A stretch of 64,000 nt of DNA from Desulfocurvus vexinensis DSM 17965 (GCF_000519125.1 NZ_JAEX01000005.1:250501-314500); one strand, 5' to 3'; shown: positions 56,368 through 64,000, numbered from the stretch's first letter. Notes: generated from the sequence alone by a model not told the origin. Numbers and translations: made by a program.

Positions 56368-57282
56368 ATGAACCGCAACCAGGAACTGGAACACCTGCAC
56401 GCCTGGGCCGCGCGCCTGCGCGCGCAAAACGCGTCCCTGGCCGGGCTGCTCGACGCCTTCGAGCCGCTGTTCGCCGAGCTGGTCAAGACCCGGGCCGCCC
56501 TGCTGGCCGCCGGGCTCGGGCCCGTGGCCTCCGACCCGGGGCGGCTTTCCCGGGGCCTGCCCCATTTCGTGGACGCGCCCCTGGGCGACTACGCCCAGGC
56601 CTTCCTGGCCTCGGCGCGGCGCATCCTGCCGGTGATGGCCCAGTCCTTCCCCGGGGTGTCCGACGAACTGCGCAGGCTGATGTACGCGCTGGAATCCGAC
56701 ACCGTGGACTCGGCGGCGCTCATGGAGGGCGTCATCCGCGGCGACGACGCCGTGCTGGCCCGCCAGGCCAGAGCCCTGGGCGTGGACGCGCCCGGCCTGG
56801 GGCTGGCGGCCGCCATGGCCCTGCGGCCCGTGCTGGCTGCCCTGGGCCCGGAGGTCGCCCAGGCCGCGACCCTGGGCGCCTGGGGCCGGGGCTACTGCCC
56901 CGTGTGCGGCGCCCTGCCCGGACTGGCCATCCTGCGCAGCTCCGGGCAGGACGACGCCTATCTCAAGAGCCACGGCGGCCAGCGCTGGCTGCACTGCTCG
57001 CGCTGCGCGGCCCAGTGGCGCTTCATGCGCCACGCCTGCCCGCACTGCGGCAACGAGGAGCACGGAACCCTGGAGTACTTCCATCCCCAGGGCCGGACCG
57101 AGGGCCGGGCCGACCTGTGCCGCAAGTGCAACCGCTATCTGGTGACCTGCGACGCCTCGGGCGCCGTGGACGAGCCGATGCCCGACATGGCCGCCCTGGG
57201 CCTGCTGCCCATGGACGTGGTCATGCAGCGCGACGGCTTCGCCCCGGTGGCCCCCACGGCCTGGAACAGGCTGGACCCCTGA
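56368..57282 (+). CDS. fdhE: Formate dehydrogenase accessory protein FdhE
   Basis: Cytoplasmic, rubredoxin-like-zinc/iron protein needed for maturation of formate dehydrogenase. The 304-residue protein has a helical N-terminal half and CxxC pairs in YCPVCGALPG, HCSRCAAQW, ACPHCGNEEH and LCRKCNRYL. This order is that of FdhE. It follows fdhB by 72 bases and is in the fdh operon. Confidence 0.9.
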   Translation: MNRNQELEHLHAWAARLRAQNASLAGLLDAFEPLFAELVKTRAALLAAGLGPVASDPGRLSRGLPHFVDAPLGDYAQAFLASARRILPVMAQSFPGVSDELRRLMYALESDTVDSAALMEGVIRGDDAVLARQARALGVDAPGLGLAAAMALRPVLAALGPEVAQAATLGAWGRGYCPVCGALPGLAILRSSGQDDAYLKSHGGQRWLHCSRCAAQWRFMRHACPHCGNEEHGTLEYFHPQGRTEGRADLCRKCNRYLVTCDASGAVDEPMPDMAALGLLPMDVVMQRDGFAPVAPTAWNRLDP

Positions 57283-57314
57283 CCCGCAACGGCGCAACGC
57301 CGTTTGGAGGACAT

Positions 57315-57515
57315 ATGAAGATCGTGCTTGCCGCCGTGCTGGCGGCCATGGCTCTGACCGGCTGCGCGGCCCACGGAGGGCCCGGCGCCGCAGACGATAC
57401 GCTGCTGCAATGCCGCGCCCTGGCCGACGAGGCGCACAAGGCCCGCTACACCCCGGCCTGGGAGGCCACCGTGCAGGACTGCCTCGAAGCCCGCGCGGCA
57501 GGGCAGGGGGGGTGA
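57315..57515 (+). CDS. Small lipoprotein after fdhE (66 aa)
   Basis: A 66-residue protein with a signal peptide and lipobox LTGC (Cys17 lipidated), then a short mature part with two further cysteines (LLQCRALADEAHKARYTPAWEATVQDCLEAR). SD GGAGG is four bases before the ATG at 57315. It is 32 bases after fdhE, thus in the fdh operon. Unknown function; the paired cysteines may form a disulphide in the periplasm, where FdhAB works. Confidence 0.7.
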   Translation: MKIVLAAVLAAMALTGCAAHGGPGAADDTLLQCRALADEAHKARYTPAWEATVQDCLEARAAGQGG

Positions 57516-57885
57516 TTCCGTCCCCGACGGGCGTTTGCGGCCGCCGGGCGGGTGAACCCCTGGGGCCGCCGGGGCGGGTTGCCGGGTTGCCCGGCGCTCG
57601 CCTCGCGGCGCCCTGCGGCCTGCCCCGGGGCCCGGCCCGCAGGCGGCTGGATTTCCCCGGTTCGCCCGCTCCGGGGCCGCGCGTTCTGGGCCAGGCCATC
57701 CTGCGGCCTTGGGCCGGATGCTCCTGGTCCGCCAGCTCTGGTCGGCTGCCGCAGAAGCCCTTTCCTGGGCGTTCATAATGAAGAGATGACGGCGCGGGAA
57801 AATCCAGGGCCGACGCGTCGCAAGACGGGCGCGAGGGGCTGGATTTTTCGGGCAGGGCGGTTGGCCGCCGTTTGGGAGTGGTCTG
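57516..57885. other. Intergenic region between the fdh operon and the ModE-like gene
   Basis: 370 bases between convergent genes. Holds one long-loop inverted repeat (AAAATCCAG at 57799-57807 with CTGGATTTT at 57839-57847), a possible two-way terminator. Otherwise GC-rich, no supported gene. Confidence 0.5.
57799..57848. terminator. Possible bidirectional terminator
   Basis: AAAATCCAG pairs with CTGGATTTT across a 31-base GC-rich loop, with T-runs outside the stem on both strands. It lies between the converging fdh operon and the ModE-like gene. Confidence 0.4.
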
Positions 57886-58239
57886 CTAGCGCCGCACGGC
57901 CCAGGGGAACAGCTCGCCCGCCAGGGCGAAGGCCTGCTCCTCCACGGCGCCGCGCCAGTCCTCGTAGGCTTCGAGCAGCTTGCGGCCCTCGTCGGACAGG
58001 CTGTAGCCGCCCTTGTTGCCGCTGGTCTTGATCACCAATCCCTGGCCCAGGTTCTGCTCGACCTTCTTGATGTGCCCCCAGGCGGCCCGGTAGGACATGC
58101 CCAGGGTCTTGACGGCCCCGGCCAGCGAGCCGCTGCGCTCGATCTCGCGCAGCAGCATGGCGCAGCCGGGGCCGAACACCATCTTGTCCTCGTGCTCCAG
58201 CCAGATCTTGACCCGCATCCGGGGCTGCAACATGTCCAT
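57886..58239 (-). CDS. Short ModE-like DNA-binding regulator (HTH only)
   Basis: A 117-residue protein with the ModE N-terminal winged-helix: KMVFGPGCAMLLREIERSGSLAGAVKTLGMSYRAAWGHIKKVEQNLGQGLV, then ends after a short helical tail without the molybdate-binding TOBE domains of E. coli ModE. ModE-like tungstate regulators have been described in Desulfovibrio; whether this is their orthologue is not decidable here. ATG 58239 has AAGGAAGGG six bases upstream. It is divergent from the molybdopterin-binding protein gene, with two palindromes between them, and convergent with the fdh operon. Confidence 0.86.
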   Translation of the reverse strand: MDMLQPRMRVKIWLEHEDKMVFGPGCAMLLREIERSGSLAGAVKTLGMSYRAAWGHIKKVEQNLGQGLVIKTSGNKGGYSLSDEGRKLLEAYEDWRGAVEEQAFALAGELFPWAVRR

Positions 58240-58350
58240 GCGTTTCCCTTCCTTGTGCGGCCTGTGAGCCGGAGCCCAGTCTAGCAGGTTCCAGGTTTCC
58301 AGGAAACACCCCCATAACCAGCCATCCTTACAGGGTTTCCCTTGACCTTC

Positions 58351-58379
58351 TCGACATGTTATGTTCAAACATGCATAAT
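58351..58379 (+). promoter_or_regulatory. Sigma-70 promoter for the molybdopterin-binding protein/aldehyde oxidoreductase genes
   Basis: TCGACA (58351-58356), 17-base spacer, CATAAT (58374-58379). The left palindrome covers the spacer and most of the -10; the right one covers the start site. Confidence 0.6.
58360..58377. promoter_or_regulatory. 18-bp TATG-N10-CATA palindrome, copy 1
   Basis: TATGTTCAAACATGCATA; the weakest of the three copies, with intact outer TATG/CATA. Overlaps the -10 CATAAT. Confidence 0.65.
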
Positions 58380-58382
58380 AGA

Positions 58383-58400
58383 TATGCTTGAAAAAGCATA
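58383..58400. promoter_or_regulatory. 18-bp TATG-N10-CATA palindrome, copy 2
   Basis: TATGCTTGAAAAAGCATA, one base different from the fdhA copy. Starts 23 bases after copy 1, about two DNA turns, and covers the probable transcription start. Confidence 0.75.
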
Positions 58401-58403
58401 ACA

Positions 58404-58455
58404 GCGCGCCCGGGCCGGAGATTCCGCAGGGCAAGCCGAAGGCCGCACGGCGCGC
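58404..58455 (+). promoter_or_regulatory. Leader hairpin before the molybdopterin-binding protein gene
   Basis: GCGCGCC (58404-58410) pairs with GGCGCGC (58449-58455), enclosing 38 bases, just before the SD. Could be a plain stem or part of a leader RNA; not tested. Confidence 0.35.
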
Positions 58456-58476
58456 GGCGCGAGGGAGAGCATCCGC

Positions 58477-59496
58477 ATGATGAAGTCCGTTCCTGTCCGC
58501 GAGGCGGTGGGCATGGTCCTGTGCCACGACATGACCCGCATCGTCCCCGGGCAGTGCAAGGGCCCGGCCTTCCGCAAGGGCCATATCGTCACCCATGAGG
58601 ACATCGGCCCGCTGCTGGAAATCGGCAAGGAGCACATCTACGTCCTGCACCTCGAACCCGGGCAGCTGCACGAGAACGAGGCCGCCGAGCGTATCGCCCG
58701 CGCCGCCGCCGGGCCGGGCCTGAGCCCGACCCCCGTGTGCGAGGGGCGCGTCAACCTGCGCGCCGAGCCGGGCCTTTTGTGCGTCAACGTCCAGGCCCTG
58801 GCGCGCATCAACGCCATCGAGGACGTGGTGCTGGCCACCCTGCACACCGGCCAGCAGATCACCGCCCCGCGCGACGTGGCCGGCACCCGCGTGGTGCCCC
58901 TGGTCATCGACGAGGCCCGGATCGCCCGGGTGGAGGCCATCTGCGCCGAGCACTGGCCGGTGATCCAGGTCAAGCCCTTCCGGCCCCTGGCCGTGGGCGT
59001 GGTCACCACCGGCAGCGAAATCTACACCGGGCGCATCCAGGACAAGTTCGGCCCGGTGATCCGCGAAAAGTTCGCCGCCCTGGGCTCCACGGTGGTCGGC
59101 CAGCGCTTCGTGGGCGACGAGCCCCGGGCCACCTGCGCGGCCATCGAGGCCTTCATCGCCGAGGGCGCGCAGATGGTCGTGGTCACGGGCGGCATGTCCG
59201 TGGACCCCGACGACCAGACCCCGGCGGCCATCCGCGCCACGGGCGCCGAGGTGGTCACCTACGGCGCGCCGACCTTCCCGGGGGTCATGTTCATGCTGGC
59301 CTACAGGGGCGAGGTGCCGGTGCTCGGGCTGCCGGGCTGCGTCATGTACTACCGGGCGAGCATTTTCGACCTGGTGGTGCCGCGCATCCTGGCCGGAGAG
59401 CGCCCCGCGCGCGAGGATATCACGGCCCTGGGCCACGGCGGCTTCTGCGCCGGGTGCCCCGAATGCCGCTACCCCGTGTGCCCCTTCGGCAAATAG
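58477..59496 (+). CDS. Molybdopterin-binding (MoaB/MoeA-domain) protein with C-terminal Cys motif
   Basis: A 339-residue protein with a MoCF-biosynthesis domain (about 165-320): LAVGVVTTGSEIYTGRIQDKFG, VVVTGGMSVDPDDQTPAAI and LGLPGCVMYYRA. The first half lacks recognised motifs. The chain ends in CAGCPECRYPVCPFGK, four closely spaced cysteines that look like a metal or Fe-S site, not present in MoeA of E. coli. It may insert or shuttle Mo/W cofactor for the aldehyde oxidoreductase encoded 68 bases downstream. Start ATGATG at 58477, SD GGGAG. Confidence 0.82.
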   Translation: MMKSVPVREAVGMVLCHDMTRIVPGQCKGPAFRKGHIVTHEDIGPLLEIGKEHIYVLHLEPGQLHENEAAERIARAAAGPGLSPTPVCEGRVNLRAEPGLLCVNVQALARINAIEDVVLATLHTGQQITAPRDVAGTRVVPLVIDEARIARVEAICAEHWPVIQVKPFRPLAVGVVTTGSEIYTGRIQDKFGPVIREKFAALGSTVVGQRFVGDEPRATCAAIEAFIAEGAQMVVVTGGMSVDPDDQTPAAIRATGAEVVTYGAPTFPGVMFMLAYRGEVPVLGLPGCVMYYRASIFDLVVPRILAGERPAREDITALGHGGFCAGCPECRYPVCPFGK

Positions 59497-59564
59497 ATGC
59501 AACGCGCCCCGGGCGGGGCGCAGGCCATAACGGCAAACCACCCCAACATCAAGGAGGGGACCCC

Positions 59565-62288
59565 ATGATCAAGCTGACTCTCAACGTCAACGGCGTGGAA
59601 CGCATGGTGCTGGCCGACCCGGAGAGCACCCTGGCGCAATACCTGCGCGAGGGCCTGGGCCTGACCAGCGTGAAGGTCGGCTGCGGCACGGGCCAGTGCG
59701 GCAGCTGCTCGGTCATCGTGGACGGCAAGGTCGTGCGCTCCTGCTCGCGCAAGATGGGCAAAATGGACGACGGCGCCAGCGTGACCACCGTGGAAGGCAT
59801 CGGCACCCCGCAGAACCTGCACCCCGTGCAACTGGCCTGGATCGCCCACGGCGGCGCCCAGTGCGGCTTCTGCTCCCCGGGCTTCATCGTTTCGTCGGTG
59901 GCCCTGCTCAACGAGAACCCCAAGCCCACCCGCGAGGACGTGCGCGACTGGTTCCAGAAGCACCGCAACGCCTGCCGCTGCACCGGCTACAAGCCGTTGG
60001 TGGACGCGGTGATGGACGCCGCCGCCGTGCTGCGCGGCGACCTGAGCCGCGAGGAGCTGCTCTTCAAGGCTCCCGCCGACGGGCGCATCTGGGGCACCAA
60101 GTACCCCCGGCCCACGGCGGTGGCCAAGGTCACCGGCACCCTGGACTACGGGGCCGACCTGGCCCTGAAGATGCCCGAGGGCACCCTGCGCTGCGCCCTG
60201 GTCCAGGCCGAGGTCTCCCACGCGAAGATCCTGTCCATCGACACCTCCGAGGCCGAGAAGATGCCCGGCGTCTTCAAGGTCGTGACCCACAAGGACGTGC
60301 GCGGCAAGAACCGCATCACCGGGCTGATCACCTTCCCCTCCAACAAGGGCGACGGCTGGGACCGGCCCATCCTGTGCGACGAGAAGGTCTTCCAGTACGG
60401 TGACGCCATCGCCATCGTCTGCGCCGACACCGAGGCCAACGCCAAGGCTGCGGCGGCCAAGGTCCGCGTCCAGCTGGAGCAGCTGCCCGAGTACATGAGC
60501 GCCCCGGCGGCCATGGCCGACGACGCCATGCAGATCCACCCCGGCACGCCCAACATCTACTTCGTGCAGAAGATCGCCAAGGGCGAGGACACCGCGCCCA
60601 TCTTCGCCAAGGCCCCCGTGGTGGTGGAGGACGACTTCTACGTGGGCCGCCAGCCGCACATGCCCATCGAGCCCGACACCGGCTTCGCCTTCCTGGACGA
60701 GGAGGGCCGGCTGCACATCCACTCCAAGTCCATCGGCCTGCACCTGCACCTGTACATGATCGCCCCGGGCCTGGGCATCGAGCCCGAAAAGGTGATCATG
60801 GTCCAGAACCCCGCAGGCGGCACCTTCGGCTACAAGTTCAGCCCGACCATGGAAGCCCTGGTGGGCGCGGCCTGTCTGGCCACCGGGCGGCCCGTGTCCC
60901 TCAACTACTCCTGGTTCCAGCAGCAGACCTACACCGGCAAGCGCTCCCCGTTCTTCATCAACCTGCGGCTGGCCGCCGACAAGGACGGCAAGCTGCTGGC
61001 CATGGAGAGCGACTGGAGCGTGGACCACGGCCCGTATTCCGAGTTCGGCGACCTGCTGACCTTGCGCGGCGCCCAGTTCATCGGCGCGGGCTACGACATC
61101 CCGGCCATCCGCGGCGAGGGCCGCACGGTGTGCACCAACCACGCCTGGGGTTCGGCCTTCCGCGCCTACGGCTCGCCGCAGTCGGAGTTCGCCTCCGAGG
61201 TGCTCATGGACGAGCTGGCCGAGAAGCTGGGCATGGACCCGCTGGAACTGCGCTACAAGAACGTCTACCGCAAGGGCGCCACCACGCCCACCGGCCAGGA
61301 CCCCGAGGTCTACAGCCTGCCCGAGGTGCTCGACACCCTGCGGCCCAGGTACGAGGCCGCCCGGAAGCAGGCCGCTGCCGCCTCCACCGCTGCGGTCAAG
61401 CGCGGCGTGGGCATCAGCGTGGGCGTCTACGGCTGCGGGCTGGACGGCCCGGACTCCTCCGAGGCCGATGCCGAGCTGAACGCCGACGGCACCGTCACCG
61501 TGTTCTCCTGCTGGGAGGACCACGGCCAGGGCGCCGACGCGGGCTGCCTGGGCACCGCCCACGAGGCCCTGCGGCCCCTGGGCCTGGCGCCCGAGAAGAT
61601 CCGGCTGGTCATGAACGACACCAACCTGGCCCCCAACTCCGGCCCGGCGGGCGGCAGCCGCTCGCAGGTGGTCACCGGGCGCGCCGTGGCTGCGGCCTGC
61701 CAGGCGCTGGTGGAAGGGCTGCGCAAGCCCGGCGGCGGTTTCCGCAGCTACGACGAGGTGGTCGCGGCCAAGCTGCCCCTGAAGTATCGCGGCAAGTGGA
61801 CCGCCCCCGGCACCGCCTGCGACGACAACGCCCAGGGCTCGCCCTTCGTGTGCTACATGTACGGCATCTTCATGGCCGAGGTGGCCGTGGAGCTGGCCAC
61901 GGGCAAGACCACCGTGGAGAAGATGACCCTGGTCTCCGATATCGGCAAGATCAACAACCGCCTGGTGGTGGACGGCCAGAACTACGGCGGGTTGGCCCAG
62001 GGCATCGGCCTGGCCCTGTCCGAGGACTACGAGGACATCAAGAAGCACTCGACCATGGTCGGCGCGGGCTTCCCCTACATCAAGCAGATCCCCGACGACA
62101 TGGAGCTGCTCTATGTGGAGACCCCGCGCCCCGAGGGCCCCTTCGGCGCGTCGGGCGTGGGTGAGCTGCCGCTGACCTGCCCGCACGCGGCCATCATCAA
62201 CGCCATCCACAACGCCTGCGGCGTGCGCATCACCAGGCTCCCGGCCCTGCCGGAGAAGGTGCTTGCCGGGCTCAAGGCCAAGGCGTAA
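59565..62288 (+). CDS. mop: Aldehyde oxidoreductase (xanthine-oxidase family, Mop)
   Basis: Molybdo-iron-sulfur enzyme oxidising aldehydes to acids. The 907-residue chain equals the D. gigas enzyme in length. Cys40, 45, 48, 60 and Cys100, 103, 137, 139 bind two [2Fe-2S] clusters, in the same positions as in D. gigas. A catalytic Glu near 867 lies in GASGVGELPLTCPHAAI. There is no FAD domain. AAGGAGGGG precedes the ATG. Follows the molybdopterin-binding protein by 68 bases and is closed by a terminator with seven T. The natural aldehyde is not known. Confidence 0.96.
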   Translation: MIKLTLNVNGVERMVLADPESTLAQYLREGLGLTSVKVGCGTGQCGSCSVIVDGKVVRSCSRKMGKMDDGASVTTVEGIGTPQNLHPVQLAWIAHGGAQCGFCSPGFIVSSVALLNENPKPTREDVRDWFQKHRNACRCTGYKPLVDAVMDAAAVLRGDLSREELLFKAPADGRIWGTKYPRPTAVAKVTGTLDYGADLALKMPEGTLRCALVQAEVSHAKILSIDTSEAEKMPGVFKVVTHKDVRGKNRITGLITFPSNKGDGWDRPILCDEKVFQYGDAIAIVCADTEANAKAAAAKVRVQLEQLPEYMSAPAAMADDAMQIHPGTPNIYFVQKIAKGEDTAPIFAKAPVVVEDDFYVGRQPHMPIEPDTGFAFLDEEGRLHIHSKSIGLHLHLYMIAPGLGIEPEKVIMVQNPAGGTFGYKFSPTMEALVGAACLATGRPVSLNYSWFQQQTYTGKRSPFFINLRLAADKDGKLLAMESDWSVDHGPYSEFGDLLTLRGAQFIGAGYDIPAIRGEGRTVCTNHAWGSAFRAYGSPQSEFASEVLMDELAEKLGMDPLELRYKNVYRKGATTPTGQDPEVYSLPEVLDTLRPRYEAARKQAAAASTAAVKRGVGISVGVYGCGLDGPDSSEADAELNADGTVTVFSCWEDHGQGADAGCLGTAHEALRPLGLAPEKIRLVMNDTNLAPNSGPAGGSRSQVVTGRAVAAACQALVEGLRKPGGGFRSYDEVVAAKLPLKYRGKWTAPGTACDDNAQGSPFVCYMYGIFMAEVAVELATGKTTVEKMTLVSDIGKINNRLVVDGQNYGGLAQGIGLALSEDYEDIKKHSTMVGAGFPYIKQIPDDMELLYVETPRPEGPFGASGVGELPLTCPHAAIINAIHNACGVRITRLPALPEKVLAGLKAKA

Positions 62289-62302
62289 CCAGAACGGCAA
62301 AC

Positions 62303-62349
62303 GGGCGGCGGCGCTGCGGGAGGCCGCAGGGCCGCCGCCCTCTTTTTTT
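62303..62349 (+). terminator. Rho-independent terminator after mop
   Basis: GGGCGGCGGC (62303-62312) pairs with GCCGCCGCCC (62331-62340), an inner CTGCGG/CCGCAG stem, then TCTTTTTTT. The T-run touches the SD of the next gene, so readthrough may be needed for its expression. Confidence 0.88.
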
Positions 62350-62360
62350 CGGAGGCTGCC

Positions 62361-64000
62361 ATGGGCATGGACCAGACGGAACTGCGGCAGTGGGAGGCCC
62401 GCTGCACCCAGGAGGACCCCCCGCGCTGCCAGGCGGCCTGCCCGCTGCACCTGGACGCGCGGGCCCTGTGCGCGGCCCTGGCCGAGGGCAGGGTGGACGC
62501 CGCCTGGGCCACGGCCTGCCGGAGCCTGCCCCTGCCCGGGGTCATGGCGCGCATCTGCGACGCGCCCTGCAAGGTCGTCTGCCTGCGCGCCGGGCTTGGC
62601 GGCGCCGTGGAGCTGGGCGGGCTGGAGCGCTTCCTGGCCCGGGCCGCCACGCGCACCCCGCCCGTGCGGCCCCTGCCGCCCCGGGGCAAGAGCGTGGTCG
62701 TGCTGGGCGGCGGGCTGGCCGGGCTGGCCTGCGCCTGGGACCTCGCCAAAAAGGGCTACGCCGTGACCGTGGTCGCCCGCGAGCCGGGCCGCGAACTGCT
62801 CGCGCGCCACGGCCACGAGCTGCCCGAAGCGGCCCTGGCCGAAGCCCTGGCGGCCCTGGAGCGCATGGGCGCGACCCTGCGCACCGGCGCCGACCCCACC
62901 CCCGCCATGGCCGCCCGCCCGGACGACCCCGGGGCCCTGCCCGAGGGTGTGGACGCCGTGTTCGCGGACCCCGAGACCCTCACCCCCCAGGCCCTGGGCC
63001 TGGGCGAGCCCGACGCCCTGACCCTGGGCACCACGCGCCTGGGCCTGTTCGCCGCGCCGCTGCCCGGGGCGGCTGCGCCGGGGGCGGCGCCGTCCCCGGC
63101 GCTGCTGGCGGCCCTGGGGCGGCGCGCGGCCAACTCCATCGAGCGTTTCACCCAGGGCGCGTCCCTCACCGCCGGGCGCGAACGCGAGGGCGCCTTCGAG
63201 TCGCGCCTGTCCACCGAGGTGCAGGGCGTGGCGCCCGTGGCCCCGGCGCCTGTGCCGCCGGACGGGCCCGACGAGCCCTGGGCCCGGGCCGAGGCCGGGC
63301 GCTGCCTGCGCTGCGAGTGCATGCAGTGCGTGCGCCGCTGCGCCTACCTGGAGCACTACAAGGGCTACCCCAAGGTCTACGCGCGCCAGATCTACAACAA
63401 CGCCTCCATCGTCATGGGCATGCGCCAGGCCAACACCATGATCAATTCGTGCATGGTCTGCGGGCTGTGCGCGGCCATCTGCCCCGAGGATTTCGACATG
63501 GGCGGGCTGTGCCTCGCGGCGCGGCGCGACATGGTGGAGCAGGGCAGGATGCCGCCCTCGGCCCACGAGTTTGCCCTGGACGACATGGCCCAGGCCTGCG
63601 GGCCGGACTGCGCCCTGGCCCGCCACGCCCCCGGCGCGGCCGCCAGCGCTTTCGCCTTTTTCCCCGGCTGCCAGCTCGCGGCCTCGGACCCCGGGGCCGT
63701 GGAGCGGGCCTACGCCTTGTTGCGCGGGGCCCTGCCCGGGCCCACGGGGCTGCTGCTGCGCTGCTGCGGCGCCCCGGCGCACTGGGCCGGGCGCGAGGCC
63801 CTGTTCGTCCAGGCCACCGAGGCCCTGCGCGCCGACTGGCAGGCCCTGGGCCAGCCGGAGCTGGTCGCCGCCTGCCCCACCTGCGCCCTGACCCTGCGCC
63901 GGGCCCTGCCCGGGGCCACGGTCGGCACCCTGTGGGAAGCCCTGGCCCGGCACGGCGCTCCCGCCCCGGCCCCGGGCCCCACCCTGGCCGTGCACGACCC
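62361..64000 (+). CDS. GltD-like / dicluster iron-sulfur redox protein, cut at window end
   Basis: First 546 codons of a multidomain protein. Order: a GltD-type N-terminal Fe-S domain (CTQEDPPRCQAACPLHLDARALC, ARICDAPCKVVC); an NAD/FAD Rossmann start VVVLGGGLAGLACAWDLAKKGY whose second half is short and probably degenerate; a two-cluster ferredoxin part (GRCLRCECMQCVRRC, CMVCGLCAAICPEDF); and CCG-type cysteine segments (FFPGCQL, LRCCGAP, ACPTC) as in HdrB/HdrD. SD CGGAGG six bases before the ATG. Probably the electron partner of aldehyde oxidoreductase, given the position. The true extent of the C-terminus is outside the window. Confidence 0.8.
   Translation, partial: MGMDQTELRQWEARCTQEDPPRCQAACPLHLDARALCAALAEGRVDAAWATACRSLPLPGVMARICDAPCKVVCLRAGLGGAVELGGLERFLARAATRTPPVRPLPPRGKSVVVLGGGLAGLACAWDLAKKGYAVTVVAREPGRELLARHGHELPEAALAEALAALERMGATLRTGADPTPAMAARPDDPGALPEGVDAVFADPETLTPQALGLGEPDALTLGTTRLGLFAAPLPGAAAPGAAPSPALLAALGRRAANSIERFTQGASLTAGREREGAFESRLSTEVQGVAPVAPAPVPPDGPDEPWARAEAGRCLRCECMQCVRRCAYLEHYKGYPKVYARQIYNNASIVMGMRQANTMINSCMVCGLCAAICPEDFDMGGLCLAARRDMVEQGRMPPSAHEFALDDMAQACGPDCALARHAPGAAASAFAFFPGCQLAASDPGAVERAYALLRGALPGPTGLLLRCCGAPAHWAGREALFVQATEALRADWQALGQPELVAACPTCALTLRRALPGATVGTLWEALARHGAPAPAPGPTLAVHD

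Noticed and set aside
59469-63995. A 1508-codon open frame antisense to mop and its neighbour
   Set aside because: Same artefact; mop on the other strand is conserved residue for residue at the cluster cysteines.

Overview
The window is about 70% GC by eye, gene-dense, and reads as a chromosomal segment of a sulfate-reducing deltaproteobacterium of the Desulfovibrionales; the genus is not decided. Four things point there: a 907-residue aldehyde oxidoreductase whose eight Fe-S cysteines fall at the same positions as in the Desulfovibrio gigas enzyme (MOP); a twin-arginine-exported selenocysteine formate dehydrogenase; an adenylate kinase with the C-x5-H-x15-C-x2-C LID metal site known from D. 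gigas; and a futalosine-pathway menaquinone gene (mqnA). No phage, insertion sequence or CRISPR array is visible.

Layout. 1-6.9 kb (minus): a tight operon pdxJ-acpS-nnr-CBS protein-tsaE-lysC-cimA-membrane protein. 7.1-11.0 kb: UDP-glucose dehydrogenase, a CPA2 cation/proton antiporter and a 72-residue unknown. 11.2-22.4 kb (plus): cheW, then mfd, two parvulin-type chaperones, rodZ, recO, glyQ and glyS. 22.5-28.0 kb: rpsT, then two complete potassium uptake systems in tandem (TrkA-TrkH, KtrB-KtrA). 28.1-34.8 kb (minus): mqnA, adk, tilS, and a tetrapyrrole group (siroheme synthase-like, CcsA-like, hemA, unknown protein). 35.0-37.6 kb: two glycosyltransferases. 37.6-38.7 kb: a lower-GC metallo-beta-lactamase-fold gene, probably acquired. 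38.8-44.0 kb (minus): rarA-rsmE, and an unknown 581-residue protein followed by gcvT. 44.7-51.8 kb: a double-GAF protein, mreB, inositol monophosphatase, Nudix, rimI, pgk-tpiA-secG and tRNA-Leu(GAG).

52.4 kb to the end is a molybdenum/tungsten enzyme region. It holds fdhA (UGA-encoded selenocysteine)-fdhB-fdhE-lipoprotein, a short ModE-like regulator, a molybdopterin-binding protein with a cysteine tail, aldehyde oxidoreductase, and a cut-off GltD-like iron-sulfur protein. The most interesting non-coding signal lies here. An 18-bp palindrome of the form TATG-N10-CATA occurs once over the fdhA promoter and twice, 23 bp apart, over the promoter beside the ModE-like gene. In two of the three copies its right half supplies the CATAAT of the -10 element. 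This suggests one local metal-responsive regulon joining formate and aldehyde oxidation.

Other points worth a look: a C12 tract directly after the tilS start, six 10-bp tandem repeats ending just before the GAF gene, and a cluster of small inverted repeats in the same intergenic region. Positions of starts, promoters and terminators were read by eye; no database search was run.
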